DNA of 64,000 bases from Steromphala cineraria (GCA_916613615.1 OU744725.1:10832708-10896707); one strand, 5' to 3'. Shown: positions 34,865 through 46,635, counted from the stretch's first letter. The notes: a model not told the origin generated them from the sequence alone. A program made the numbers and translations.

Positions 34865-35496
34865 ATGGCGTCATCCTTGTACAGAATGTTTGTTGTTGTT
34901 CTTCTAGTCGCGGTTACATGTAAGTAGCGACGTTCAATTTGAGAGGTTGGCATGGTAATTGATAAGCTTAGCTCAACTTAAGTAGGCTACTCATGTCAGT
35001 GTATATCCACAAAACTGCATTTATCAGTGTCCATCATTTCCTGATGAAAATGTCCTTCAAACATATTAACCTGGCTGTGATACATCAAAAACCATTTGTA
35101 ACATAAATTTCACGAAATTAATGTTGCTTACCCCTTACACATTATTACTCTGTATGATTTTGATAGAAAATATTTCAATTGTTAACGTTTTTCACATTAT
35201 TCACAGGTTTGTCCGCCACCAATGCTGACAACACCACAATGACAACTGGCATGATGTCAAACATGACAACTGGCATGATGTCAAACATGACAACTGCTAT
35301 GATGTCAAACATGACAACTATGCCAATGACAAACACGGCCATGACAAACACGACCATGATGAATACGACCATGCCAATGACAACAGTTTCAACAATGTCT
35401 ATTGTCGCTACCACCCAGAGCGGATCAGCCAATCAGATCGTCTCAACACTCTGTCTCCTAGCAACCGCAATCCTGGCACTCACCAAGCTGTCATAA
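34865..35496 (+). CDS. Small Met/Thr/Asn-rich secreted, probably GPI-anchored protein (gene 1)
   Basis: Two coding exons, 34865-34919 (55 nt) and 35207-35496, encode 114 aa. Family not recognised. Residues 1-26 form a signal peptide (hydrophobic FVVVLLVAVTCLSA core). The middle is low complexity: three tandem TTGMMSNMT/TTAMMSNMT-type units followed by MTNT and MPMT variants, with several N-x-T sequons and about a quarter methionine. The last 19 residues (IVSTLCLLATAILALTKLS) are hydrophobic and follow a small-residue patch (SGSAN), as in a GPI-anchor signal. The likely product is a short, heavily glycosylated surface peptide. Methionine clusters resemble the Mets motifs of copper-binding ectodomains, but copper binding is speculation. 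The exon layout is identical to gene 2 at 41031. An AATAAA at 35996-36001 likely ends the transcript. Confidence 0.65.
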
Positions 35497-35995
35497 TGCA
35501 AGACTGTCACCATCTTGTCTCTCGTATTAATAGCAATAGAGAGCATAAGAGACATCGGTGACAACAGTGGTAAAGCCGTACTCAGCTATGGGAATACAAG
35601 AACAAGAACAATTTGTGTTACGGACACTAGATTATTAGATTCGAGTTAACCAATCAGATCGTCGACACATCTTCATTTGCTTACGATTTGAAACATAGAT
35701 TCATCTTTTTGTTAGATAGAGGTTTTAAGAGACATGAGTCATTTCAATGGTGGATCAATTCACTATGAACAAAACTAGAGGGTTTTTAAAAGATATATTA
35801 GCAATAGACATTCTTAAATGAACTTGAAGCCAATTCATAGTAGATTATGTGTCATAATTGTAAATACCCATTTCCAAAATGTCTAGATTCATTTGATTTC
35901 TACGTGTGAAGGATGAAGATTTGAATGACGCCATTATTTTTGGCCGATCAATCGGATAGGCACCGAAATCCTCTCACAATCATTACATTCGGAAA

Positions 35996-36001
35996 AATAA
36001 A
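35996..36001 (+). promoter_or_regulatory. Poly(A) signal of mucin-like gene 1
   Basis: AATAAA about 500 bp after the stop codon at 35496, followed by a T/GT-rich stretch. Confidence 0.5.
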
Positions 36002-36325
36002 CATATTTTTGTTAAAATTCGTGTTTGTTGTTAGTCAATATCTGTTCACTTGTAGATGAAGGGGGATATTTCATTATAAATTTGACTTGCTGAATGCTGC
36101 TTATTAAAAGGTTTAAGGCGCTTTAAAACGATGCAACCGTGTGTACGTTCCTTTAATTGGGGTTGATATTCTACGAATTTAATTCTATCTGACAAGCCAT
36201 TACCCTATACGATATTAAATGATTGGAAAATTGTCCACTTACTTTATCAAGTTATCCATTTGGATTTGAAGAGAAAAAAAGGCCTAAAGCATTCTTCCAT
36301 GTATGTGAACTTGCTCTGCTAGCTG

Positions 36326-36396
36326 TGACGTCACAGGCCCCTTCTATATAAGGCAATCAAATAAATCAAGTTAATGCTCTCAATCGCTGTTTCAAG
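36326..36396 (+). promoter_or_regulatory. CRE-TATA promoter and 5'UTR exon of mucin-like gene 2
   Basis: CRE TGACGTCAC at 36326-36334 and TATATAAG at 36345-36352. A leader exon ends at 36396 with donor CAAG/gtaagtc. CRE-to-donor distance is 71 bp against 78 bp for gene 1. The inferred partner acceptor (cttcttcag) is at 41024, six bases before the gene 2 ATG, giving a ~4.6 kb 5'UTR intron. Confidence 0.55.
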
Positions 36397-36584
36397 GTAA
36401 GTCCGCATTCATCGCCTGCTATCCATTCTCTTTCACTACAAACATTGTAAATATAAAGGAACCCAAATCTAGAAGTCGTTTTATTGCAGATTATCAAGTG
36501 TAGAATGGTTGTGTTAAGTTTAATAATGACGTAAATTGATTGACAATGAAAACAAGTTAATGGCAATAAGCGATTAACATACAG

Positions 36585-36632
36585 ACTAGTATGACCAAAT
36601 ATAAAACCTGTTGATCTAAATTTATTTAGATT
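36585..36632. mobile_element. Half copy of the CAATCTA palindromic MITE
   Basis: CATACAGACTAGTATGACC followed by AAATATAAAACCTGTTGATC and TAAATTTATTTAGATT matches the right half of the element at 6670-6760. The left half is missing. Confidence 0.55.
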
Positions 36633-36913
36633 GTACGATTTGATACTATTTATTTCACTAAATATGGTATTTTCACAAAAGAAAAAAATCTTCATGCATG
36701 GCATTTGTGTTTTCCGCATAGAGTTTGAAAGAATGGTGTCTTTTTTCCTCTCGCAGTTTGTTTTCATTATCCTAATTTAATACAACAGCTTGCCTATTCT
36801 TACTTTTGCAATCTTATTTGGTTCCTCTTCCGTGCAGGTTTTTCCTCGACAATATTCTATAAACACTGACACCGTTGATAAATATTTCATAGTGTACAGG
36901 GACGTCGAGAAGA

Positions 36914-37577
36914 AACTCAGTCTAAGTAAACCTAGCCTCAATATTATCCGTTTCACTCCCATCCTCAGTAACTCAGTCTAAGTAAACCTAGCCTCAATAT
37001 TATCCGTTTCGCTCCTGTCCTCAGTAACTCAGTCTAAGTAAACCTAGCCTCAATATTATCCGTTTCACTCCCATCCTCAGTAACTCAGTCTAAGTAAACC
37101 TAGCCTCAATATTATCCGTTTCACTCTTATCCTCAGTTACTCAGTCTAAGTAAACCTAGCCTCAATATTATCCGTTTCGCTCCTGTCCTCAGTAACTCAG
37201 TCTAAGTAAACCTAGCCTCAATATTATCCGTTTCGCTCCTGTCCTCAGTAACTCAGTCTAAGTAAACCTAGCCTCAATATTATCCGTTTCGCTCCTGTCC
37301 TCAGTAACTCAGTCTAAGTAAACCTAGCCTCAATATTATCCGTTTCGCTCCCATCCTCAGTAACTCAGTCTAAGTAAACCTAGCCTCAATATTATCCGTT
37401 TCACTCCCATCCTCAGTAACTCAGTCTAAGTAAACCTAGCCTCAATATTATCCGTTTCGCTCCTGTCCTCAGTAACTCAGTCTAAGTAAACCCAGCCTCA
37501 ATATCGTCCGTTTCACTCTTATCCTCAGTATAGGAGTGAAACGGATAATATTGAAGCTAGGTTTACTTAGACTGAGA
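36914..37577. repeat. 56-bp tandem array, 11 copies, ending in an inverted copy
   Basis: Eleven head-to-tail 56-bp units (36914, 36970, ... 37474-37529). Each holds CTCAGTCTAAGTAAACC, TAGCCTCAATATTATCCG and TTTCACTCC/TTTCGCTCC variants. They are followed directly by one inverted copy (37531-37577). Length is constant in all copies, while point variants (CACTCCCATC, CGCTCCTGTC, CACTCTTATC) are shuffled between units. The same unit forms the terminal inverted repeat of the element at 46636-46906. An imperfect direct repeat AAGAAACT/AAGTAACT flanks the whole array. It lies in the inferred 5'UTR intron of gene 2. Confidence 0.95.
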
Positions 37578-40500
37578 AGTAACTATATGTGTTTTTGTCA
37601 ACATTCCAAGTTTAATTGGCGGATCTATATATAGAGATGGAGAAAGGGATGCGCACCTTACGAAGAGAGTTACAGATATAGTAACGTTTAATAATTTAAG
37701 AGTATAGTATTTCTCATTCATAATAAACGGTAAGGAACAGGAATTCAGTAATAGTTTTAAATAAAGTAATAAATGCAGTAGCTATACTTGTGACACCAAT
37801 TGGGCTCAACCGATCCAAACTTAAGTCCTGTATCCGCCCCTCTAGCTATCATTTCACAGAAGTAAGATTTTGATGGAACAGAGACAATGGTGTATATACG
37901 CATTTACCAAATTATACCAATCTTTGTTCATAACAGTTCGTTAAATTGATGACAACACATATTTCTGACATTTCGTTTGAATTTTCAATAAAGTGGCAAA
38001 TAAGTGCATCGTGTCAGCTTGAAATGAGAAAACAATTTTAAAACTTAGGAATACCAGTAAGAAGCAAATAGTTCCTTCTAGAAATGACTGAATATGCTAA
38101 AATTATCCCGAGTTTTATTCCTCGATCCGTCTCCATTATTTACCTAAATGGTACACCTTCTGATGTTATCTGTAATTATTTATAAAACGGATATTGAATG
38201 TTTAAGTAAAATTCACAATACATTTTTGTTTTCAAATCAACTGGCAGCACAGCGGGTGGTATCCACACAATACTGTAGGTGTTATAACACAATGAACGGG
38301 TGTCACCTTTCTCTTCGAAATCTCGTTATGACGCATGTATATATAGTGCAAACATAATCTTTAGAATAATAAGTCATTGATAAATTTTCATTTTTTTAAT
38401 ATAATTTTACCTTATATTCTGAACATTCATTTTGTAACAAAAAGGTATTGGTTTCATTGATAACGTTTTAAAAAATTATCAAAACCTTTGTGAAAAGATT
38501 TGGTATAATGCAATTTCAGCGAATTGATCTTTAGATACACGTTTTTCTCCATATATATAATTTTTCCAGCACCTGCACAGTAAGTAGTGTTGTTCTTGAT
38601 ACATCAATGGGTCCGTTCTTTTTAAAGTTTTATCAGATGTTTAAATCTATGAAAATTATTTTTTCTATTGTTAATTGCTTGAAGTGATTTTTTACTAAGT
38701 CTATGCTTTGCCCCTTATGGTTAAAGCAAGGCGTTAAATGCAACACGCCATAACGTAAATGATCCTACATTCAAATATTAAATTGGTGTGGTGGAAGCCA
38801 GTTCACACGATTTAAAAGAATTTAGAAACGGGGTTGCAGGCATTTACACGTAGAATATTAACGTGAGAGCTTGGTCTAATTTGAGGAAAATTTAGCACGT
38901 GTTAAAAGGAAAATTTTGTGTATCCAGGCACATGGACCTATTTTGTCTAAAATAGACATCCATAAGGTTACGAAGTCATAATCAATTTGCAAGGAACTTA
39001 ATACAATACAAAACCTTTTTTTACTACACATTTGAATGAAATTGATACATAGAAGGCAGACTACCTGTAAATATTATCATGTTGTAGGATCGTTGCTTGG
39101 ACTTACTGTATTTTGTTTGAAACGTAATTTCATTGGCATGCAAGTGAATGTCAGGTTAAAATCGACTGTTGAAAAAATCTCCCTTGATACAGAATCAATC
39201 TTGCAATTTCTTGAAGGGGAAACCCCCTATGGATTGAGTTCATATCCCGGTACTGAGTAGAGTCAATATTTTGAAAATAGTATTCCTCGTAAAATGAGTT
39301 AGTCTTATCATATGTGTAACTAGCTAAATGTTCGTTAAAATTATATTCAATTTCACAATGGCCTTATAAAATTGCAATAACAGGAAAGTTTCATAAATGC
39401 CTCACCACGAAGCCTTATACGCTTCTTACAAATCAAACTTTGACATTATTTTCACCATACTTGATTCCACCCTTGCAAACGCCGGCCCTCACATATATGC
39501 GATGTCTTTATCTTTCCAAAGTCTTTGAAATGTACTTTGATGTTTGTCATGAAATAAGCATTGAGTTGATAATTGATACCTTTAATGAGTATAGGGCGTC
39601 AGTCACTCGGATAAAGATCACAACTACACGATATAAACAATCTTGAATTATAAGTTGAACTATGATATAGAGTAAGGTATCTACTTAGTGGACTTTCATC
39701 CTGTTAATTGATAGCTTTGTACTCTATTACAGACTAAACTGATACTTTCGATGACGGTAACATCCATTACAGGGTGTAACTTTAACCTCAAATGTCTCAT
39801 GTTATGTTGACACAGATGCAAATAACAATTTTCTTTTATTGTCTTTTGACTACAAAGACAAATTTTATTTTAGTATTCAAAGCTTGGAACATATATTTCA
39901 AAAGAAGCAAACCTGATTATAAAAGAGAAGAAAAGTAGATATTCATCAAATCATCGATATATGACGGAATGTCGAGATCGTAAAATATTGACCCGTTTTT
40001 TATGTAGCAAAGAAACGCAATCTCTATAACAAAACAGACGTTGATACATACATAAACAGAGGCAGTTGCGTTTACCTCTCTCTCCGCTTTGCAACTGTTG
40101 TATGCATGTAAGTGTTTTTTAATTATTTATCGCAATATCAATCCAATTATCTTTGTTACTGCATCGGAAAGTTTTAAGTAAAATCATCCACTATAATTAT
40201 TGACGGAATAATTTAATCTTGATATAAACATCATCATAAACAGCTATGTACATTTTGTCGGGTTGGTTTTTTTTAATGTTGTTTTTTTCCACACCTATTT
40301 TGTATGCAACAATCCTCTTGTTAACCTATCTAAAAGAATACAATACCGATCATATTATCTATAGAAATATATGCATCGTAGTAGTGTATAATCGTAACAT
40401 TAAATTACATATTACATATAAATGATTTTCTTTATATTTTCATAATACCGAACCATTTAGCTATATATGAATATGATAATCATCCACTACACCTATTTAG

Positions 40501-41020
40501 AAAAGGAAGTATAGTTTCTATATAATATATTATTTCAAATTCTTGCAAACATGTATGTGCCCTTGCACTTGTTCACAACACCAGATTTTCAATGTATACA
40601 TGCATTTGCACCGTGCAGGGTAATGTGTATAACAAGTACGTGGGACTTTTATGTATATTTCGAAAATGATATAAATCGTGATTACTTGGAATGCATTTTT
40701 CGTCAATAACTATATATAAGTGGCAAATTGTCAATTAAAAAAACTTTTATTTCCTTCCTTACACAATCCTCTTTCAAGTAACTAGTGTTTCCTTTACTGT
40801 CTAAAACGCGGAATTAACCCATAGGAGGCCGGAATACTCTTTTTGGTCCTGGTGTTGAGCTCTGTTCAAAGGTGACTTACATCCTTATTAACTGCAAGTT
40901 TTACATTTCCTGATTTTAATCCAGCTGTCTAACATACCACAGTCGTGTACAAAGACTGTTTTCGCCTCTTATCCTTGTCTTATTACAAATCGGCGTTAAG
41001 TCACATCGACTTTCTCTTCT
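37578..41020. other. Inferred 5'UTR intron of gene 2, remainder
   Basis: AT-rich, with no exon, RNA gene or well-defined repeat that I can support. Short open frames (for example 38148-38357, 39036-39260) lack codon or domain signals. Confidence 0.45.
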
Positions 41021-41030
41021 TCAGATCGCC

Positions 41031-44000
41031 ATGTCTCCGTGTGCTGGCCTCGTGTTCATCTTCTGGGCTGCTTATCTTTTCACTGGTAGGCAAAAATATA
41101 TTTTCTATCAATTTAAATTAACAATTCTGCGTATTTCAATTTAAAATAAAAGTACCGAGGGTACAGAAGCTCACCTTAAAATGAATGATGTGGTAATATG
41201 GTTTAATTGTGTAACCATCTTTTATATGATAATAGATTATGGCTGCCATCATGATTTTTTTATCTTTTAAAATGCTATTCTTCTGTTGGAAACCACTAGA
41301 GTTTGAACAAACATTAATACAAGAATGATATAATCATGATTTGTTAACAAGCAGTAGGTTTTTGTATAACATTTTTGTATATCTATGGCTAAATTGGTGA
41401 CCATCTTGGACTTTTTTATCTTCAAAATGCTACTTTTATGTGGGCATCTGTATTAATTTCATTATGATATCTTGATTGGTTTAGGAGTATTCATTTAGTC
41501 ACACTCTCAACTTCCAAAGAACTAAAAAGATGATGCACATAAACATTTGGAATATATCCCTCTGACACAAATCACAAATTCAGCTAGTGATAGGTCCAAT
41601 TGCCAAAGTAAACTGTCCAGTTCAATGTCTCATGTAATTCTAACTGAAGATTTCTGAATATCTTAAATCTTGACCTATGTTAGTGCAATCTGATTGGTCA
41701 GAATAGGCTAGCAACATGGGGGTTTATGCTAATTACTAGATATGATGACCTATGATGACCTCTTGCACCTGCATGTAGCTTATGTAACTTATCCTCTTAT
41801 GTAAGTTACTGTTATTCCATATAGTGAGTGTCCTCCCCTCATTTCAATATGCAAAACATATACTCTTTAGAGGAGAGTTGCAGGAGAGGGGCTGGAAGGA
41901 TAGATGGGGAAAAGGGTTGGGGGAGGGGAGGGGATAGAAGGAATGTGGGATAGGTTTGCAATGGAAGGACAGGAGAAAAAAGGGGAGGAGGGAAAGGGGG
42001 GGTAGTAGAAGAGAGGTTTGCAATGGAAATAATCTGGAGGTCAACTCAGTAATATGTTTATTGAAGTATCTTAACTAACAGAGAGAATTGGTGAGAAAGA
42101 CTTTGTAAAAAAAGAATTGTTCAGACAGCTGTTCAATTAGTTTTGAAGATGAATATTAAATCATATCTTTTATTAGCATGACAAACAAAATAAAAGATAA
42201 TTTGTTCTTCATTAACCAAAATTTTCAATTTGGAATAAATTAATTGCATGGGAACAATGGACTAAAAAACAGTTAGTGTTGGGAGTGAACAAATTTAATC
42301 ATTTTAAATGCTTTTGAAAAGGATTTGTTTGAATTGAATGATCATTATAATTATCTAGATAATCATTGTTCAGACCGTAATCAGATATAGATGATTATAA
42401 AATGTATATTTATCCCTCACTGGCTACCGGTATGTTATTTGCCATATATATGAAGTGTCAGGAATTATGTAAAACGGAAAGGATTTATTAAAACAGTCAT
42501 GCTTCAGGCTGTTCGCAGATAAAGATGATTCATACAGTTTTTTGTAACTGTATTTATAGTGTTGATAAATATTACAACAAGCATATCAATACAAATATAA
42601 TGACATTGATTTGATTGATCAGGAAATGTATTCTTTTCAATGAATTTCATGAAATCTAATTGAAAATTCAATATAATTGACATATTGACCATCTTGGATT
42701 CTTGATATTAAAATAAATGCGTCTCTGTCAGAAATCACTATATAAAAAAATACTCTTTTTTCAGAATGATATCTTAATTGATTTACCCCGGTAGTAGGAG
42801 TAGTACTTGGCCTGAAATCTAATTGAAAAATAATGACTTCTATGATGACATGTTGTTCCCAGAACCCCTTCAGCATGATACAATTATCATTTATTTTTAC
42901 AGGTATTTATAAAACACATGGTATTGGAACTGGAACCTGATACAAAATACCTCTATTATTAACTTATCATGTAGATTACTGAACATAAAAGCAGATTCTT
43001 GACTTGTTAATATTAACTCATCGTGCAGTTTGTTGTACACAAAAGCTGATTCTTGACTTGTTTAAATTGTTATTTGTAAAAAGTATTACTATTAATAGAA
43101 TACAAGTATACTTTTCATAAAGACAATTTATATACTTTCCATAAAGTCCATTATGTTCTATTAATCAATTAGGTCAGGATTACTATGCAATATACAAGCA
43201 GGCAGGGCTGCTAGCCCCAGATCCTTAAGGAGAGTGTAGCAATTTGTGTATTTGGCTTTGTGTATGTATATTTGGAGAAGCATCCTAGTGTGCTGAGCAT
43301 GTAAACCTGAACTCTGGCTAAGCCCTTATGTGTGGTATTAATAGACTTGACGGGAGAGAACATGAATTGTTGTGAAAAATATATAAATTTCACAAAATAT
43401 AGTTAGCTTATGTCCTAAATTGATTTTGTGTCAAGAAGAACTGCTGTTAGATATAGAAATGGTACAAATATGAGTAAAACACAGGAACTGGAACCTGATG
43501 CAAAATAACTCTTTCCACATCAACTTATCATGTAGATTGCTAAACACAAAATAAGTGACAATTTTTGTGTAAGTTGTTATTCTTAGAAAGAACATATCGC
43601 TGTCATGAGAATACAAGTCTAATTTCCATAACTCTTATTGCATACACATGGCCATATAGCATAATGCTCTACCATATCAATTGGGTCAGGTTGATTATGC
43701 AACAGACTAGCAGCTGACACTATGATGCTAGCAGCCTGTATTGGGATGTGTATTAGACAGCATAGTGGACTCAACAGAAATATCTGAACTCTGGTTGACC
43801 CCTTATGTGTGGTATTTAAAGGAATATAAGGGAGATACCATTGTTCAAAATCTAACATGATGTTTAATGTCATTGGGTTTTTGCAGCTAGTTGCCATAAC
43901 TATTTAAAACAAATTAATTAATTATGTTTGTCTTTCATCTTAATGTTTTAGAAACACTTAAAATATAGAACAACTTGCATGACAATCTTAAATATTCTAT

Positions 44001-46300
44001 GTTCAAGATAAAATTATGATTAGTAAGTTCAAATTAGAGAATTTATATAGTGCGAGTGATCACTTGATGAAAGCTTAAAATTTAGTAATAATGATGTGTC
44101 ATCTGCAGCTGATAAGTCAATATGGATGCTATCGCGGCCATCTTGGATTCTCAAAACTGAAACGTCTACCTTTGTGGAAGGAATCACTATAGGTATAACA
44201 TACTACAATATGAAAATGATATCTAGATTGGTTTAGGAGAAGTAGTCATTTTCATGAAATCTCATTGAAAATTCAATATGGCTGCTATCGCGGCCATCTT
44301 GGATTCTCAAAACTGAAACGTCTACCTTTCTGTGCGGAATCACCATAGTTATAACATACTACAATTTCAGAATGATATCTAGATTAGTTTAGAAAGAGTA
44401 GTCTTTTCATGAAATCTAATTGAAAATTCAATATGGCTGCCATAGCGGCCATCTTGAATTCTCAAAACTGAAACGTCTACCGTTCCGAGGGGAATCACCA
44501 TGGGTATAACATACTACAATTTCAGAATGATATCTGCATTCGTTTAGGAGGAGTAGTCTTTTTCGTGAAATCTAATTGAAAATTCAATATGGCTGCCATG
44601 GCGGCCATCTTGGATTCTCAAAATTGAAACATTTACCTTTCTGTGAGGAATCACATTGGGTATAACATACTACAATTTCAGAATGTTATCTGCATTCGTT
44701 TAGGAGGAGTAGTCTTTTTGCTGTAATCTAATTGAAAATTCAATATGGCTGCCTTAGCGGCCATCTTGGATTCTCACAACTGAAAAGTCTACCTTTCTGT
44801 GAGGAATCACCATGGGTATAACATACTACAATTTCAGAATGTTATCTGCATTCGTTTAGGAGGAGAAGTCTTTTTCGTGAAATCTAATTGAAAATTCAAT
44901 ATGGCTGCCATGGCGGCCATCTTGGATTCTCAAAACTGAAACGCCTACCTTTCTGTGAGGAATCACCATGGGTATAACATACTACAATTTCAGAATGATA
45001 TCTGGATTTGTTTAGGAGGAGTAGTCTTTTTCGTGAAATCTTAATGAAAATTCAATATGGCTGCCATGGCGGCCATCTTGGATTCTCAAAACTGAAACGT
45101 CTACCTTTTTGTGAGGAATCACCATGGGTATAACATACTACAATTTCAGAATGTTATCTGCATTCCTTTAGGAGGAGTAGTCTTTTTCGTGAAATCTAAT
45201 TGAAAATTCAATATGGCTGCCATGGCGGCCATCTTGGATTCTCAAAACTGAAACGTCTACCTTTCTGTGAGGAATCACCATGGGTATAACATACTACAAT
45301 TTCAGAATGATATCTGGATTCGTTTAGGAGGAGTAGTCTTTTTCCTGAAAGTTTACGGACGGACAGACGGACGGACGGACAGACGGACAGACGGACAGAC
45401 AGACGGACGACGGACGAAGCGCCATGACATAAGCTCACATTTACTTTGTAAAGGTGAGCTAAAAATGGTATTTAGCAAACGTTTAGCATGCTCTAATATG
45501 ATAACTTGGTAAACAATGTACTCAATTGAATTTCCCATAACATTAGAATATATCCTAGAATGGTTGTATAGTGATGGATGTGCATGGTTTTCATAAAAGT
45601 CAAATCGAATTTGATATAGTTGATTTCTTAGATATGACTTTTGAAAATGATAAAATGTTTACCCGAGGCCAAATTATCATATACAACATAATGTTGGTAC
45701 ATTAGGAATTGGTACAATTAGTTGTAAGAACAAGGAGAACAAAAACAATATTGTGATAGTCAAACAGTCTTATATTTTTATATCAAATGATTAAAGATGA
45801 GTTCTATGAATTGATCAACTTCTTCATGTCATGGGTGCCGGGATAAATTAATAGCACTCGTCCGTTTCAGAGACATTATAATAGCTGTATATATCTGTAT
45901 ATAGAGTCTCTGTCCTTATTCATCTGGAAAACTTCCAAATGCCACTTAAATAATTCTTCTATTTTTTTTTTTTATTTGATTTGTTCATTCATAGTATGGT
46001 AAGTGATATTGTCTGATAAGCGGTTTGATATTTCTTGCAGGTGTTAGTGGTCAGTCTTCGAGTCTATCAAGTTCTATCGAACCCTCGGCCACAGTCCTAC
46101 CAAGTGCAACAGCTAGTTCAGCAGTACCTAACTCCGTTGCACCCTCGTCAAGTGTGCAACCAGCGTCATCAGCCGTTGTCACGGAAACCATCCCAATATC
46201 CGTCACCACACCCGGTTCTTCTTCAGATCGAGGCTCGCCCTCATTCTTCATATTCACCGTTGTCATGGCAATACTATTCCTGATATTTGCTACTATGTGA
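41031..46300 (+). CDS. Small Ser/Ala/Pro-rich secreted, probably GPI-anchored protein (gene 2)
   Basis: Two coding exons, 41031-41085 (55 nt) and 46041-46300, encode 104 aa. Family not recognised. A signal peptide (GLVFIFWAAYLFTG) ends near residue 22 (SG/QSS). The mature region is mucin-like: Ser/Ala/Pro/Val/Thr-rich with degenerate PSATVLPSATASSAVP and VAPSSSVQPASSAV units, a typical O-glycosylation substrate. The C-terminus is a hydrophobic run (FFIFTVVMAILFLIFATM) after a small polar patch (SSDRGSPS), fitting a GPI signal or a short membrane anchor. The first exon has exactly the same length and phase as in gene 1, and both have a 5'UTR intron just before the ATG, so the two look like tandem paralogues with diverged low-complexity cores. 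AATAAA at 46531 fits the transcript end. The 4.96-kb intron is filled by a repeat element. Confidence 0.65.
41870..42022 (+). other. G-rich purine tract with G-quadruplex motif
   Basis: About 150 bp almost entirely of purines on the plus strand, including GGGGAAAAGGG followed by TTGGGGGAGGGGAGGGG. Five closely spaced runs of three or more G satisfy a canonical quadruplex pattern, on the sense strand of the gene 2 intron. Confidence 0.7.
44122..45352. repeat. 156-bp tandem array, 8 copies
   Basis: Eight units start at about 44122, 44278, 44433, 44589, 44745, 44901, 45057 and 45213 (155-156 bp period). Each contains ATGGCTGCCATGGCGGCCAT, CTTGGATTCTCAAAACTGAA, GGGTATAACATACTACAATT and GTTTAGGAGGAGTAGTCTTT. 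Later units are nearly identical; the first is the most diverged. Confidence 0.95.
45354..45416. repeat. (ACGG/ACAG)n microsatellite
   Basis: About 60 bp of GGAC/AGAC tetranucleotides directly after the 156-bp array, where the last unit is cut at CTGAAAGTTT. Open frames across it (VRPSVRLSV-type) are repeat artefacts. Confidence 0.9.
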
Positions 46301-46530
46301 TTCCATAAACTGCAACGTCGGTCTGTGATACTTGAGGATGGACCTTTCGTTTGTGAACTGACTGTCTGTGATACGAGATCTGATTTTTGTTTTCAACTTG
46401 TTTGATTATCTCGCCATCCGTAACCCCATTGACATGAAGACCCGTATGACGCCCTGGCGGCTGAAGGGTCGGAGAAGTTGCTGTAATCAACATTATCAAT
46501 CATTTTCATATTTTTGTACTCCTTTTAGAA

Positions 46531-46536
46531 AATAAA
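46531..46536 (+). promoter_or_regulatory. Poly(A) signal of mucin-like gene 2
   Basis: AATAAA about 230 bp after the stop codon at 46300. Confidence 0.5.
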
Positions 46537-46635
46537 GAACAACTTTAAATATTCATCTTTCAAACGTTTTCAGAACAATTAAGATTCTTCAAACATGTAA
46601 TATGAGCCGGGTCCTCAATAAGCACAGGGCGTCTA

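Larger units (their letters stand above)
41168..45460. mobile_element. Large tandem-repeat element (pearl/HINE-like) in gene 2 intron
   Basis: Bounded by inverted AGCTCACCTT (41168-41177) and AAGGTGAGCT (45451-45460). It contains degenerate repeat units (about 41230-41500, 42660-42830), diverged ~480-560 bp repeats (about 42910-43900), the well-preserved 156-bp array (44122-45352), an ACGG/ACAG microsatellite, and a 3' hairpin AGCTCAC...GTGAGCT (45432-45460). Core tandem repeats plus a microsatellite plus a terminal hairpin is the architecture described for bivalve pearl elements and Helentron-derived HINEs. No Rep/helicase coding is present, so it is non-autonomous. The family assignment is inferred. 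Confidence 0.5.

Noticed and set aside
35175..35432. 85-codon hydrophobic minus-strand frame
   Set aside because: Antisense of the Met/Thr repeats of mucin-like gene 1; the hydrophobic V/I/M pattern is a by-product.
36914..37577. CRISPR array
   Set aside because: Units are contiguous 56-bp direct repeats without spacers, the last copy is inverted, and the genome is eukaryotic.
45208..45538. Open frames with VRPSVRLSV-type repeats
   Set aside because: Translation of the ACGG/ACAG microsatellite and the 156-bp array.
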